In this document: one piece after another, positions 10,141-22,654 of the stretch
How the letters are laid out: each line of letters opens with the position of its first letter
Position numbering within the stretch: position 1 is the stretch's first letter
NCBI RefSeq assembly: GCF_026914265.1
Contig: NC_069126.1
Coordinates: 42,109,522-42,173,521, forward strand
DNA: 64,000 nt
Origin: Mya arenaria
Taxonomy: Eukaryota; Mollusca; Bivalvia; Myida; Myidae
Reading direction: 5' to 3'
Made by a program: the position numbers and the translations under genes
The notes under the pieces: model-generated
What the model saw: the letters and a program-made list of their open reading frames with translations, nothing else
What the model was told of the DNA's origin: nothing
The model's database searches: none

Positions 10141-12600
10141 GTATAGTGTAAGCTTTTAATAATGTGTTTCATTATTTGTGAATTAAGTACTAACGCCTTA
10201 AGAATAAAGCGTGCACAATTATATCGCCTTTTTCAATCAAAGTTATCGAGTCAATAACTGGTGTGGAGGTCACTAATCAACAAACAATTTATTTAAGGCT
10301 ATCAGCGCGTTCAGTAGAGACAAAGCATTCTGCACTTCACCATGTCCGGATAATTTTGAATGAAGTAATAAGTGCTTATTGTGAATCAATTGCAATGTCA
10401 TTTTTGCAGTTTTGACCTTTTTTTAAAAAAAATGGGGAGATAACTTAATATTGACAGACTTGTCTCCATTGACTATGTGAAATTCACATATCGGAATATG
10501 TATACAAACATATATTATTTTCTGCGTTTGAGTGAAACGAATTAAATTATTTTCCTTTTGTAATGGAATAACCGCCTGGTGGCGTTTGATATGCAAGAGT
10601 GGTTCATAGGCACGAATATTTCGTGCGCATATGAATGCAAAGGCATTCAGCGCTCGGAAGCCGATACGCTCACATTGATATAATTAATTGTAAAATTTAA
10701 GAAGCAAATGTTCAAGGTGAAAGTGTTCTGTTATTATGCAATTTCTTCATATGAATCATCTATTTGTCCTCACTTATATACATAGCGTTGTAATTGACAC
10801 TTGTATAACTTGATATAGTACGTGTACATGAATGATATAAATGATATGTATTTTATACCTAATTGTTAAGGAGCTTACGGGTGATGAGGCCCGACATCTA
10901 GTGGTATGAGACAAATCCTGTAAATCTGGATGACAAACGGGCAGAGGTTTCTGAGTTTTCCCCAACAGGAGGGTTTTATCTCAGCTTTTCCTCGGCCAGT
11001 CGACCACGTCTGTAAGCTCCACTTTTGTCAGGCATGTTGTTTATGAGACATGCTTTGCTCATGTTGCAAGTTTATGCTGTATATGTGTATCGGTTGCCCA
11101 AATCGCTTTACTGAGACTTCCGAATAATACAATTGAAGAGTATTGATTTTGTTGTTTTCTATGGGATAGGAAGTGATAGAATGGAATAAGGGAACAGTTA
11201 TTTACACGTGTATGATATTTGAAAAAAAAATGTAATGCATTCTACTTGTCGTTTCATACTTATGTTAAAGATACAGCCTGACTGTTAATGGACGTAGGCC
11301 CGTTTATTTTCTCAAAATAGCAGTTTAACTCGCTGTCCAATGTTTCAGCATTGGGTCTTATTTCATCTGTAAAATAACAAATGTATTTCATATAATTACA
11401 AAAAGGATGTGCCGAATTTGGGGCTTTAACAATTTGCCCACGGATTATGTGCTATCTTCTTAATTTATTATTATTTTCGAAAAAAATCACATTTTAATAA
11501 TCGAGTTAAAAAGCAACATGATTTACATAGACATATTGAATTTAAATCGACTGAGATTGGAATAACCTTAAATCACGTTCAGTATAATCCCGTCGCAAGG
11601 ACAAGTAAGGTCAGCATATGTATCTTTTACGTGTAATCCAGCTTTTCAGTTTGTGCAAAAACGTCACCACTTTCATTGCAAACTGCTTTTAAGTGACACG
11701 AAATGAAAATAAATGTTTATCAACAATTGCAGCAGAGATTGCAATTTCCAATGCAAATGCAACCATGTCATTTAACTAATAAGCGTGAAATATCAATGTA
11801 AACCGCCCTGATATTTTCGCAATACTTTACCTGACCTATCGACTTTTTTAGTTTTAGCTTTATAAACTATTTATGGAGAATGATTGGTTGAATCCTTCTT
11901 GAACATTTTGTAGTGCCTTTTTCTAGAGTCCAATGTGGCAATTTTGTCAATTGTAATATAATATGTATATGGTTTCACGTTATTTCACTTGTGCTTTTTG
12001 ATAATAAACATGACTGATTTATATCTCTTCGTTCTAACAATATTTAATGTGTTCCTGTTTTAATGAATTTAAAATTAAATGAAAAGAATGATTATATCAT
12101 TCAGTATACCTAGCTTAGTGGCATTTGTATTAAGATTGCGAAATTTCTACGAGCTAAGTACAATATGTTTCGTTAAATACACCGTATAAATGCTCTACTT
12201 TCCTGAAGATAGGAACAAATCAATGCGAAAAGAATTGAATTTTAAGAGTTTAATTGATTGTGTCAAGGTAAAACAGGGAATTTTGCGATTCGGGTTGGCT
12301 CGAAGTTACCATTGTTCGACGTTTTCTGGTCGTTTCCGGTGTATACATTTTTGGTCACTTAAGAATACCTCGTTGGTCATGGTAAGTGCAGTGAGCACTT
12401 TCGCAACTAGTATTTCAGCCACTGTGCACCTGAAATTGACATACTATGTTCGTCACTCAGGCAGATAAGTTGGTGCAAATTTACATAATTTATACTCGTA
12501 GAAGCTCTGCGAGTGATAGCGGTTAGTTCCCGGAGGGCTTTTGGGGTACTCTTTTTAAAACCCACTTGGACTCACAATTGCGTGATAAAATAAATTGATT
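10141..12600. other. intergenic, no gene recognised
   Basis: 2.4 kb with only short random frames. Two adjacent perfect hairpins lie at 10610-10626 (GCACGAA / TTCGTGC) and 10633-10648 (GAATGC / GCATTC). 11265-11305 is the reverse-strand copy of the short repeat at 184-222. The 92-codon frame at 12190-12468 has no recognisable domain. Confidence 0.5.
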
Positions 12601-13180
12601 TAAATCAAATTAAACCTAAAGAAAAGAAGAAATTTAAGTTGAAGAAATAGCATAGCAAGATACAATTCGATTTCAATACGACTTTGCAGGGAGACTTGCA
12701 GATATTCGACTTGTCAGATGGTGGAAGTGCTATTGTAGACAAAGTGTTGACAAAAGTCAAGCTTGGAATTAAGCTGATAAACGTTACAGGCAATTTCCAC
12801 CAGAGAATAGTTAATACTCAACGAATATGAGAAACCAGTATTGGTGCTGATAGCAAGGGCAAACAGCAACTTTCGTCAAGCGGTAGCAGGCGCTATCAAG
12901 AAAATCAATGCAAGGCTCTTTCAAGCCTTGTACTCAGTTTCTTTTTTACCAATGTATTGTTCGTTTGCGAAGCACGACAGCACCGGATGTAAACAGTTTG
13001 GGGACCAATCTACTTAGAAAGCATAGGCCCAGCGGGGAGTCCAAGCCCAACAATTTGTTCATGGCCAGAGAAAGGGCGTTTGTTTGGGATGCGGCTGGCG
13101 GGTACACTCCTAGTGGAAATGCCGTGCCACAGACCAGTCGTCAAAGCGGAAAGTACAACCGACACCCCAAGAGATGAATG
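12601..13180 (+). mobile_element. possible retroelement gag-like remnant
   Basis: A Lys-rich start, then IQFDFNTTLQGDLQ and IVDKVLTKVKLGIKLIN in one frame, then after frame changes an open stretch ending GGYTPSGNAVPQTSRQSGK with stop near 13177. The composition and the QFDFN…I.L.N pattern resemble gag-like proteins of mollusc tyrosine-recombinase/LTR retroelements. There is no zinc knuckle, protease or RT nearby. Family assignment is from memory of such proteins and weak. Confidence 0.35.
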
Positions 13181-13620
13181 AGGAGAACCATAAAAATCTA
13201 TTTTTCGATATTGAAGAAATGATCCTTACACCAGATGTTTTACAAGATTATAATTGTAAATATTGTGTAATGTATACTTAAAGCACACATTGAGTTTTGA
13301 AAATGTATAGAAACCTAATTCGAAATGATTTACTTTTTGACATGGTTACAAGTTACCATTGTTAAAAATTTAGGTTTGTACCTTTTTAAAAAGAAAAATA
13401 AGAAACAGATCGGCTGATGATAATTTGATTTTGTGGAATGGACATTTAAGTGGTTAAAGTACTGAGGTAAACAAAACTACGGAACTTAGTGAAATCTGGG
13501 CGTGATTCTCAGTTGACTGATTTGTTTGCTGCGGAAAAAAGATTTACAGATTTAATTAAGGCTGTTTTGGGAAGTTTCTTCCTGTGGAATGTAGGCTTGT
13601 GCATTGCGTAATGACGGTTT
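13181..13620. other. spacer, nothing recognised
   Basis: AT-rich, no reading frame or repeat identified. Confidence 0.4.
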
Positions 13621-13700
13621 AAATACTGCGAAATGCAGTGTGTACTGCAGAGTGCAGTCTTGTGTATTGTGGAACGCAGTGTGTACTGTCGAATGCAGAT
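13621..13700. repeat. short tandem repeat, about 20-bp unit, 4 copies
   Basis: Imperfect units of the form TACTGCGAAATGCAGTGTG (variants TACTGCAGAGTGCAGTCTTG, TATTGTGGAACGCAGTGTG, TACTGTCGAATGCAGAT). Each unit is itself partly palindromic around the GCA/TGC pairs. Confidence 0.75.
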
Positions 13701-13829
13701 TAAGAAATGTTAATGTTAAAGCTGATTAAGGAAATGTTTACTATTTAATAGTTTCACATTTAGGCGGTGTTATTATGATATCTGTCGTCAGATGTATCAG
13801 ATTTCTAAGAAAATTTATATACGTTAGAT

Positions 13830-15060
13830 GTTTTAAAATAAACTGGGTCAAACTGTTCTATAATTATATTAAGTGTTATAATAAATAAAAAGAAATTCTG
13901 AAGGATTTCTAATTGGGCCAAGCATCAGAAAAGGCTGCCCTCTATCTTATCCTATATTTATCATTTGTAATGAACTGACATCTAATAAAATACAGAAAAT
14001 ATACTAATTATAAGAATAAAATTACATAACAATGAAAGAAAACAACCACTTTAAGCAGACGATGCTACATACATACTATTTTTCTCCAAAACATGTTTGG
14101 AAACTTTCATTAAAGAAAAACCTACAATCTTAAGAGTAGGGTGTTTAAAATCATCATAGTTTGCACACTTAGATGGTTATCAGTTTTAAAGCGACAGCCA
14201 TGAAGATAAAGCGCTTGTAATCATTTTATATGATTCAAAATAATTTTGTCCCAAAGCTATAAAGTTTCAAGAATTGTCTGAAAAGTTGGCAATACATACA
14301 ATTGACGCTTTTGGGAATCCCATAGCAGTTCTACCTTTTCAACCTAAATGTATTCTTAATGCCATTAACACGTTAATTTTTCAATCCAATTGTAATAATA
14401 AGCGCGACAAGATAAAATTAACAATACTAAAGATTGATTTTAAAGATGGTGGCCTGTGATTCCAAATATTTTTATGTTATGGGCGAAGAGGTAAATGCAA
14501 AACCTTTTTTAATGACGCTTTACATTATGGAGGCAGGTTCGTTCTCAAAAATAATATCGACGTAGAAACAATAAACATCATTGTATATATTTTTAGCAGA
14601 AATACTCATATCATGATCTGAACTAAGCAAATCTATCTGAAGTAATAGTTTACGTAAAATAATATTATGGAATTACGTAAAAGAACGAAGTGTATTCTAT
14701 GATAAGTAGACATATTAAGTATGAAAAAGGTACCAAACTTGTTCAACGTTCTATACATTTGACGAGATAAAACACCTCTATACCATCAGCAATTCTGATT
14801 GTTTTTCAAATATTATCAGCTACTGGCAAGTATACGGAAAGGTAAAACATAAATTTTAAGAGGAATCGGCTGTAAAGCATGATATACATTCATAGACTTA
14901 TACCAACAAACAGATATCTGTTACAGTGCAAGCTCACAACTCCAGCTTATGTAAATTCTACTCTTTATAAATAGAGCCATTGGAATCTTTTTTGTGAATG
15001 TTGACTTAAACAAAATTTGTGAAACAATCTAAAAAAACTTATCCTGTCAATAAATATTCC
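13830..15060 (+). mobile_element. decayed L1-like LINE ORF2 fragment
   Basis: Plus-strand remnant with many stops. It shows an RT block (IRKGCPLSYPIFIICNEL near 13930-13980), then FKDGGL at 14440-14457 from a 61-codon open piece starting 14274, and near 14900-15010 a C-terminal RLIPTNRYLLQCK…SHWNLFCEC pattern like the terminal Cys/His motif of L1-type ORF2. The YADD box is not recognisable. Old, inactive. Confidence 0.6.
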
Positions 15061-15669
15061 ATTATAACTTAGTGTTGAAATCTTAACTTTGAGATTTTTT
15101 TTCATTTTTTTTTTTCAAATTTTAGTTGTCTCGTTAATTTCTTGATTGTGTTGTTAAACTACATTATGCGTCGTATAAAGCTTAGAAATATTACTCCAAC
15201 TTTTACAGATGTTTAAAAGCTACATAGGTTTACGATACAAAATCGAACATAAAACTGCATTTATGAGTGACAAATTCACTGTCCACGAGCAGACATGTAT
15301 ATATTTGATAGTTTATTAAAGTCTCATCAATACAACATATATACATCACATAGTAAATATACCTTAAAACATGCATTGTCACTCAGTATATGAGTTATGA
15401 GAGACTATAGCACACAAAAAACATAATCCTAAACATTGCTTATACAACGTCTAAAATCGATATATATTTACAAAACATCAAGTATTGCACACATCTTAGA
15501 TAGCATATATCTATTTACAAAAGTAAGAAACTAGAAACCAATGCTAATCTTGTTTTAAAACTTAGTTAAATCAAACAAAATAAAATACTAAAAACTTGAA
15601 CGCGCACAAGCGTGCATACTTAAGAAATGGGTGTAAAAATCGAATATCATCCCGGTCAGACCGTAGATG
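15061..15669. other. AT-rich spacer, possibly LINE 3' UTR at its right end
   Basis: No frames. The stretch below 15676 would be the 3' UTR of the minus-strand LINE that ends there, but no end signature is clear. Confidence 0.35.
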
Positions 15670-15675
15670 AACTGA

Positions 15676-16212
15676 TTAACACTTATTTCTGGCTAGACGT
15701 AAAATAACACAATAATTTAAGTTTAAAAAAAAGACAACAACACTTACATTACAGAAATAAAACATTCTATAATTAAGAATATTGTTGCAGGTTTTGGCAC
15801 TAAGTCTTGACAGGTTATTTGCTAATATATAAGACAATTTATCTATATCGGACAAACTTTGAAATAATGGATTAATTGTGTTCGCCTTTTCTAACAATGG
15901 CCTTCGTATATTATTACACAACTTGCAATAGAATAACACATGGATTTCTGATTCAACAGAGTTGCAAAAAGGGCAAAAACGATCATTTAGGGCAAGTTTT
16001 TCATATCGGCCCGTTGTGTCTCGAATAGGGGCTACCCCGCATCTAAATTAACTTTACGCTGCCCTATGTTTTGGCGGCATAATTAATTTACAATAATTTT
16101 CAACAGAAAAGTTAATTTTATACTTGCAATAGTTTCTTATTTCCAACCCTTCCACGTATACCTTTTGGTCTATTTATAGAATCGTGCCACTCATTGACAT
16201 ACGCTGACATCA
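15676..16212 (-). mobile_element. LINE ORF2 C-terminus (Cys/His knuckle part)
   Basis: Minus-strand reading: NEWHDSINRPKGIRGR near 16190, then FRCGVAPIRDTTGRYEKL, then RFCPFCNSVESEIHVLFYC, the CxxC…H…C knuckle that closes many non-LTR retrotransposon ORF2 proteins, then 80 codons to the stop at 15678-15676. In-frame stops occur just before FRCGVAP. It is the downstream part of the LINE fragment at 17797-18508, from which it is separated by about 1.6 kb of inserted sequence. Confidence 0.75.
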
Positions 16213-17796
16213 TTCATGCGCGCAGGTAGTCTTAAGACCACAAACTCCAAAGAACTATTTCTATTCATGTCGTTTTAACCCATACTTTTGTCTCAATGCG
16301 CACTATGTTTAGCAGAATGACGTCGAAACTATACATATGGATTGGTCGTGTTGCAGTCCGAGTATGAGTTTTTGCTTGTTCGGCTATTTCCGCGCTGTAA
16401 ATATGTATCCCGGCGTTTTATTTTTAGCAGAATATAACTATTTTTAGATCGTTATATTTATCAGATTAATGAGGGTCAAGATAATGGAGGCTCTGGTAGG
16501 AAGATAACATACAGTATTGATATTCACTCTAGTTTAGCCCATGATGTTTCAGAAATTATTACCGACCGCAAGTGTCCCATCGCCTGCAGGATTTGTTATT
16601 TAAACCTGACGTGACCCTGAAGCACGCTTATTTGTAATGGTGATTTTTTATTGACTTTTATGAGATAAAAAACAAATATAATTATTCTCTTAGTGTTTAA
16701 ATAGTTGTATCTCAGGTTTCGCATCGCTAATGCTTCAAATAATATACATTGTAATTTACCTGCTACACAATAACAAGATACTTTTCATTCTTATGATTTT
16801 AGGCGTTTATATTTCTCATGAGATGTTTTCATTTTTGCATAAAAGCTTCGTTCCGGTGTATTCTTGGCATAGTTTTAGACATTAGGCTTTCAATTTATAT
16901 CAGCACACATGACCTAATACGACAGTGAGTCGTGCATACGTTTGGTGAAGCAAAGTAGTTCGGATTAAACCTGTTTAACATCCAAAGAGTACGAAGCATT
17001 CATAACAGCACTAGTACTGTTTCTACATAGGTACTTACATTAAACATAAATAACATTAAATTTATCAATAAACTTTAAAAAGCACAATCATATTCTCATT
17101 CATAAAAACAGACTTGTTCCGATAATCTAAAAAATAGTTTCAACTTCATTAACTGACCTATATTCTAAACATAGTTTCTACATACATTAACTGACCACAT
17201 GTTTGTCCTCACCGCGGGAAAACGACCGTCTGATAAGCTCTGCATTTTAAAAGGTATTGTTGCTAAAGTTGCTCGTAAAAATAAAATCCTTTTCTTTAAA
17301 GAATTAAAATGTGTAAGTTCATTAAATTTGTCTAACGTATGCTATCTAATCAAAGCACCGAAAAACCTTTAGACGCGATTGAAAAGAGCATTTACTGTAA
17401 CTTCAAATACATGGGGATACGTCGACTAAATTGATATAAAGCTGTGCATTTTGAATGGAATTATTGCTGAAGTTGTTTGTAAAAAATGATTTTCGCTAAA
17501 CAAAACGTGTATGTTAATAAAAGGAAATGGTATATATGATGTATTGTATTTTCCTATCGTATGATATCTAATCAAAGCAACAAAAAACCTTTAGAAACGA
17601 TTGAAATAAGGCATGAATTGTTACACTAATTACATGCGGATGGGGGATTACGACGATTGAAGTGACATTTACAAAAACAAAATGACACAAGACGCCATAA
17701 AGATATAGATATGTTTGTTTCTTCGCCCAGTGTGGGCACAACCGCTGTCGGAACATTTTTCACTTTATTTATGTGCTCTTCACCCATTCCCATAGT
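16213..17796. repeat. insert splitting the LINE, with degenerate tandem repeats
   Basis: Non-coding sequence between two halves of one LINE. It holds two diverged copies (about 17233-17427 and 17438-17651) of a roughly 205-230-bp unit sharing GCATTTT, CTAATCAAAGCA and AAAAACCTTTAGA in order, and a 30-bp duplication around 17134-17196 (ATTAACTGACC twice). No ends were identified. Confidence 0.5.
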
Positions 17797-18508
17797 TCAA
17801 ATAAAATTTGCCACTCTCACATATTTGCCCGCAGATAGTCTTTCAGCGCCTCGCGCTTTGATATCATATATTTGTCCAATAACGGTGGATTTTGGTACAT
17901 GGTCATTCATATTAGTATATATATCTAAACCAAGGCTTACCATTTTTTCATTTACATAATAAAACCAAGATTTGTATATATTACGTGCCTTGTCGTTTGC
18001 CCAAAGAGCTATTCGTTTATTGATACGAGACACAGGTGTATTACACAACCTAGACCAATGTCAGACTATACACTTCCACTGACGGATAATCGGTGGTACC
18101 CATGCCATTTCGCCTGAAACAGCATCATTGGGTGTATATTTCCCAACGCCGAAAAAGAAACGCATGGCTCTATTATGAACGGCGTTAATGCAGGAAAACG
18201 ATTTTACACCCCAGATAGATGCACCGTAACTTATAATCGGCCAAACAATAGAGTCATATAATTTAGTGTATGCGTCATACGGCATACCACCAACGATTTT
18301 ACATTTAGCAATAAGAAGCCCGAGTGCACGGCTAGCGCTCGGAGCAACGGTTTTAGCAGTCACATTATAATCATTAAATTCATTGATAACAATGCCAGGG
18401 TAAGTATACTTATCAACTGAATATAAACTGTCATTGCTACACATTAAGTTGAAATTTGTACGTTGTACAGATTGAGGACGAAAGTGAACTATATTACTAT
18501 TTGTTTTT
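17797..18508 (-). mobile_element. LINE ORF2 thumb/C-terminal fragment
   Basis: Minus-strand reading from 18508: KTNSNIVHFRPQSVQRTNF, SVDKYTYPGIVINEF, ASRALGLLIAKCKIVGGMP, TKLYDSIVWPIISYGASIWG and INAVHNRAMRFFFGVGKYT, then after a one-base shift near 18060 RINKRIALWANDKARNIYKS. This is the region after the RT core in a family common in mollusc genomes. Its upstream end (18508) abuts a TNF-domain exon fragment; the RT core itself is absent. Confidence 0.8.
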
Positions 18509-18648
18509 TTAATAGTCCTTTTATATCTGCAGTGTTTAAGCTCCACTTGTACGATAGGATATCTGTATCTGTCAGCGACCCAAACTATTTAGCTCATAAC
18601 GATTCCAACGACCGTTTCAGTGCTTACTACACGTACGACCTGTCTTAA
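18508..18648 (+). pseudogene. TNF-superfamily C-terminal exon, 3' fragment
   Basis: Plus-strand frame from about 18508 reads PFISAVFKLHLYDRISVSVS, then DPNYLAHNDSNDRFS and AYYTYDLS, ending TAA at 18646-18648. This is the last three strands of the TNF homology domain, closely matching 38925-39042 of the intact gene. The 5' part of the exon is missing because LINE sequence starts at the junction near 18508. It proves another TNF paralogue once existed here; the piece cannot fold into a domain on its own. Confidence 0.8.
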
Positions 18649-19330
18649 ATTCACATAGAAACCCATCCGTTCCACTTCTCCATAGAAAAATAGTTTGTTT
18701 CGGACAGCACGGATTATATTTTGTCTGTCTATAAACACTCCAAAGTTTGATTTACAATTGTGTTTGACAATGACTCATCCATCAATAATATTTTTCAATC
18801 TTCGCTTTATTAAAAAGACATATCCAAGAGTTGTTCATTGTATTTTACCCTGATGCATTCATTTATTATTATGGTGTATTCTCCGCTATATTATTTAAAC
18901 AGCTCCAATGTTGTTGTTTGTATTGTGTTTGACACTGACCGATTCATTTTATAATAAGAAAAAAAACAAGTGCTTGTGTAAACACAATATAATTTTGTGA
19001 TGTTTTATTGCAAAAAACAACATTTGCATTGTATGTGTTGTAACTTTTGAATCACGGAGCATATTAGCCTGCTTTGTAATACAATGATACTGAATGTAAG
19101 TTCTTCTCTTTCGCCTTCTTTGTTTCAAAAGTTGTTATCCTAACGAGTATTAGTACTAAAACTTAGACAATTAATTTACTTCACATAAAAATCATGTAAA
19201 AGCTCTCATGAAGCCCCAGCGAGTCACTAAAGAATCCATCCTTTCTGGAGTTAACTTTAAGGTCCTTGCAACCTCAGAGGTTTTATTGGGCAAGAGGTGT
19301 TGAAACTTTGATGCACATCAAAACAGCATC
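18649..19330. other. intergenic, nothing recognised
   Basis: AT-rich DNA downstream of the TNF fragment; no frames or repeats identified. Confidence 0.4.
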
Positions 19331-19333
19331 AAA

Positions 19334-19700
19334 ACAAGAGATGTTTGTCAAACATAATGCCCACCCCCACCCTGAAGAAAACATGTTGTCAGGAATATTT
19401 GGACCGAATGCATGCTGATTTATCATTTTACAGTCGATGCCTATGTGTATTCGAGTTTGTATATCGAGGAGAGAGGTTACAGTTGAGATGATATCTTATA
19501 TTTGCATGTATTCATCTGGCAGCAGGGTCTCTGTTATTGTCAACGTGACCTCCAAGTCCAGTTTGATGACCATAAGTCCAGGCATTTCGAGTGATCACTC
19601 GGACAAGTGTTTCGCGTTCACATTCACTGTGCCCTTAACCTAGGACCCGGTGACCCCAAACTCCATCTTCTGTCCATGTCAAGTTTGACGTTTGTGTTAC
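19334..19700 (+). repeat. dispersed repeat with ACAAGAG head and hairpin
   Basis: Begins AACAAGAG at 19334-19341 and continues into a perfect 7-bp stem, ATGTTTG (19342-19348) and CAAACAT (19350-19356), then AATGCCC. The same head layout, with a different stem sequence, is seen at 48094 and 47450. The body to about 19700 includes TGACC/GACC-rich stretches, as in related repeats, and a 68-codon chance frame. The right end is uncertain. Confidence 0.5.
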
Positions 19701-21235
19701 ATCAAGGGTTCCTACATTCATATAAAGAGTAATAATTTAATGAGCACATGTATGAATTGCTAGAATAGTATACAAGTGTATCTGGTAGGTTATTTTTGCA
19801 AAACAAAAAAGGGGGACTTTCTTTTTGGGTAACAAATTGTCATTTCTTTAAATACTAACATGTCTTGCAGATCATGTCTGAATTAGACTTATGTTTACGC
19901 ACGCTAATTCTGATTCTGCATCGAACAAAAAACTGCATAAACTTTCTACCTCAGACATAAACATACAAATATTGGCCATATGGTGCTCATGTTAACTGCA
20001 CAAGCTGTCGAAAAGAAAAAAAAGATGCAAGAACTCAAAAAATTATCCTCAAAAAACACCAAAATACTTTCACAACCCGCAATTTTGTTCCGCGTCTAAT
20101 ATTTCCCTCACTTAAATTACCACATATTTTTACGTTGTACCCCCTAAATACACTCTGTTTGATTTTGAGAAACACCTAACAATGAGAAGATATTTGCACG
20201 CACAACTTGTATTTCACAAGTTAAACGCAGTCGTTCCCACAAACTTTCGTATCCATTTCCAGTAACAAACTAGTTGCAATACCATTTTGTTGTAGAAAAT
20301 GTATTTCATGTAATATATAAGAAGATTAATTTCTCTTTAAATGCGTACCTTGATGCAAATGGAATCAACTATGAAACTATTAACAATAATACAATCTAAA
20401 CTACAGGGACCAGTCCAGTTTAAATATTTACCCTGTTCAGACGCACGAATTAAGGGCAAAAACGACACTGAACGAGGGACACAGACGTACACACAGCACA
20501 ACAGACCACATACGCATCAAAATAGCTTATCAATAAGTTATGGCTTACCGCCTTGGAATGGTAAGTAAAATATGAGTTTACTAGAACACGAGTCTACTTG
20601 TTTACGTGCGCATAATCTCATACTTCAACCAATAAATATCAATAATTACAAATTAAAAATATAAGCATCATCAGACACATAAGACTTATACTAATTGCTA
20701 ACGGTGAACTGTTGGTATTGGCATTTTAATACGATTTCTATAATCAACCGTTGCAATATTAGTTTTGAAACAGCACTTTGATGCTACTTCGGTTTAAGGT
20801 TCATTCAAGTACCAAGTTTAAATAAAGATGTTTTGATACATTTTTGCATCAACTTGAATATTTAATACAAAAAAAATAATTACAAAAGGTAAAAACATAA
20901 TTTAATTATATGGATGCGACAGTTATAAACATAATAGTATTAACATAAATTTCAGATATTGACAATGAAGTGGAAATTTTCTACTTGCATAGTATTTACA
21001 AAGAATGGACAATTCAAAATGATATCCAGGTCATTGTTTAAAAAATTGTTGACAGTGAGATTCATCATCTAAGGAATGTGGCATATTATATCATTACGTT
21101 TTATATACAGTATATTTTAAAAATAGTTAACCTTTATACGTGTAAGGGGAAATAATTGCGAATATTGGATTAAGTTGAAGTTGGCTGTCAGCCATTGACG
21201 CTATTTTTGTCTCTTGCTTTCCAACTGATTTTTTT
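19701..21235. other. intergenic, no gene recognised
   Basis: AT-rich. The 75-codon frame at 20341-20568 ends near a GTAAGT but has no recognisable domain or supporting acceptor, so I do not call it an exon. Confidence 0.4.
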
Positions 21236-21575
21236 TTTTCAGCCAAATCAATTAAGTTCTTAGCGGTCACACCCTGCAAAAAGATCACTGATCAAAACTG
21301 ACACCGGACCAAACTGACAGCAGTTGCAATGCATGCCAATTCCTGAAACCGTAGATCACTTCATATTCTACTGTAAAATGTACGACGAAGCTATTAGCGG
21401 ACTGGAAGAAAGAACACTGGAAATACTATACAGACATTGTTTACCTCATACAGCAATTACGTTGGGGTTACTAGCGGGCGAAATAGAAGAAATAGCGAAA
21501 AGTGCGAAAGAAAAACCGATGGACTTATTGAGTTTATATCTGTCGAAAACAAACAGGTTATATTTGTTTTAGAAA
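21236..21575 (+). mobile_element. non-LTR retrotransposon ORF2 C-terminal tail
   Basis: Plus-strand reading with stops near the start: SGHT near 21265, then CNACQ, PETVDHFIFYCKMYDEAISG and 60 more codons to TAG 21570-21572. The C..C…H…C knuckle in PETVDHFIFYC closes ORF2 in several LINE clades, and SGHT upstream suggests the end of an RNase H-like region. Only the 3' tail is present (5'-truncated insertion or decay). Confidence 0.65.
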
Positions 21576-22654
21576 ACACACAACTTTCCGTAATTCATAA
21601 TAAAAGTAACAAGAGTTCAAGTACATAGAATAAGGCACATAGATGATATCAGAAAAATATTCGATTAAGTACATCGAGAGCGACGACAAATCTGTTTTCT
21701 TTACTTTCTTCTTTTAATAACTTGCTGATGACATAATGAATGACATTCATACACTCGGAAAGGGAAATAGCGATTTGAAAATTGTAAGGATGATGATGAT
21801 TTCTTTACATTTGCATGTTCTCATCGGGAAGTCAAATTAGATGTATTTTCCGGATTACGATTTCGGATAAAAATGTACATAGGTTAAAAAAAACACAGGA
21901 CAGGGCGAGTGGTTATGCAGCACCCCTACAGACTCCCCTCCCCTAACTCCCATATCAATTACAACCCAACACCCTGTCTCGTTGAAACAGACCACTTATT
22001 AATTTACCTAAATACTCGATGTGAAAAAACAAATAAACACTGCTTGTTAGATTTTTACGACCACTACAACCACAGACACCAGATTGTATCATTCAAAGCC
22101 ACATTTATTCACCTTTTCACTTGTCACATAAATATGTGTTAACGTGAAGATTCCAATCGTTTTGTTTCTAGAACTCTACGGGATATTTAGCTTGCAAGTA
22201 TGTGGTAATGTTGTTGTGGAATTATGATAAATTGTTGTTATGGTACCAGCAGTATGTAATAAGACCTAAACCTCAGTTGCTAAGAAATACATTATAGCTT
22301 AGTGGTAAGCTTAGTAGCCTAGAGGTAAGGTGTTCCTTTAGTAGCAAAAATGGGCATTTAGGGATCTTTTTTATACTTTGGACATTTTTACGTTTCCTTG
22401 TAATGTGACGCGGCCTTAATGTCCAATTCGCATACGTAAATCGCATACCAAAAGATCTTTGCTATTATTAAAGCTTTTTTATTCCATTTCACAAACAGTA
22501 ATAACTTTTCCATTTCACAAAAAGTAATAACTTATGTTCAAATACACATCAACCTAAACTATATTTACACAGACAATGCCGTGATAGTTGAGAGAGACTC
22601 ATGCATGGAATAATTCACAGGAAACCTAGACCTGTCTTATACCAGGTGAGGTCA
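21576..22654. other. intergenic, nothing firm
   Basis: No gene. A segment at 22600-22653 (TTCACAGG…AGACCTG…AGGTGA) resembles 26470-26530 on the other side of the adjacent 3.6 kb element. Confidence 0.4.
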
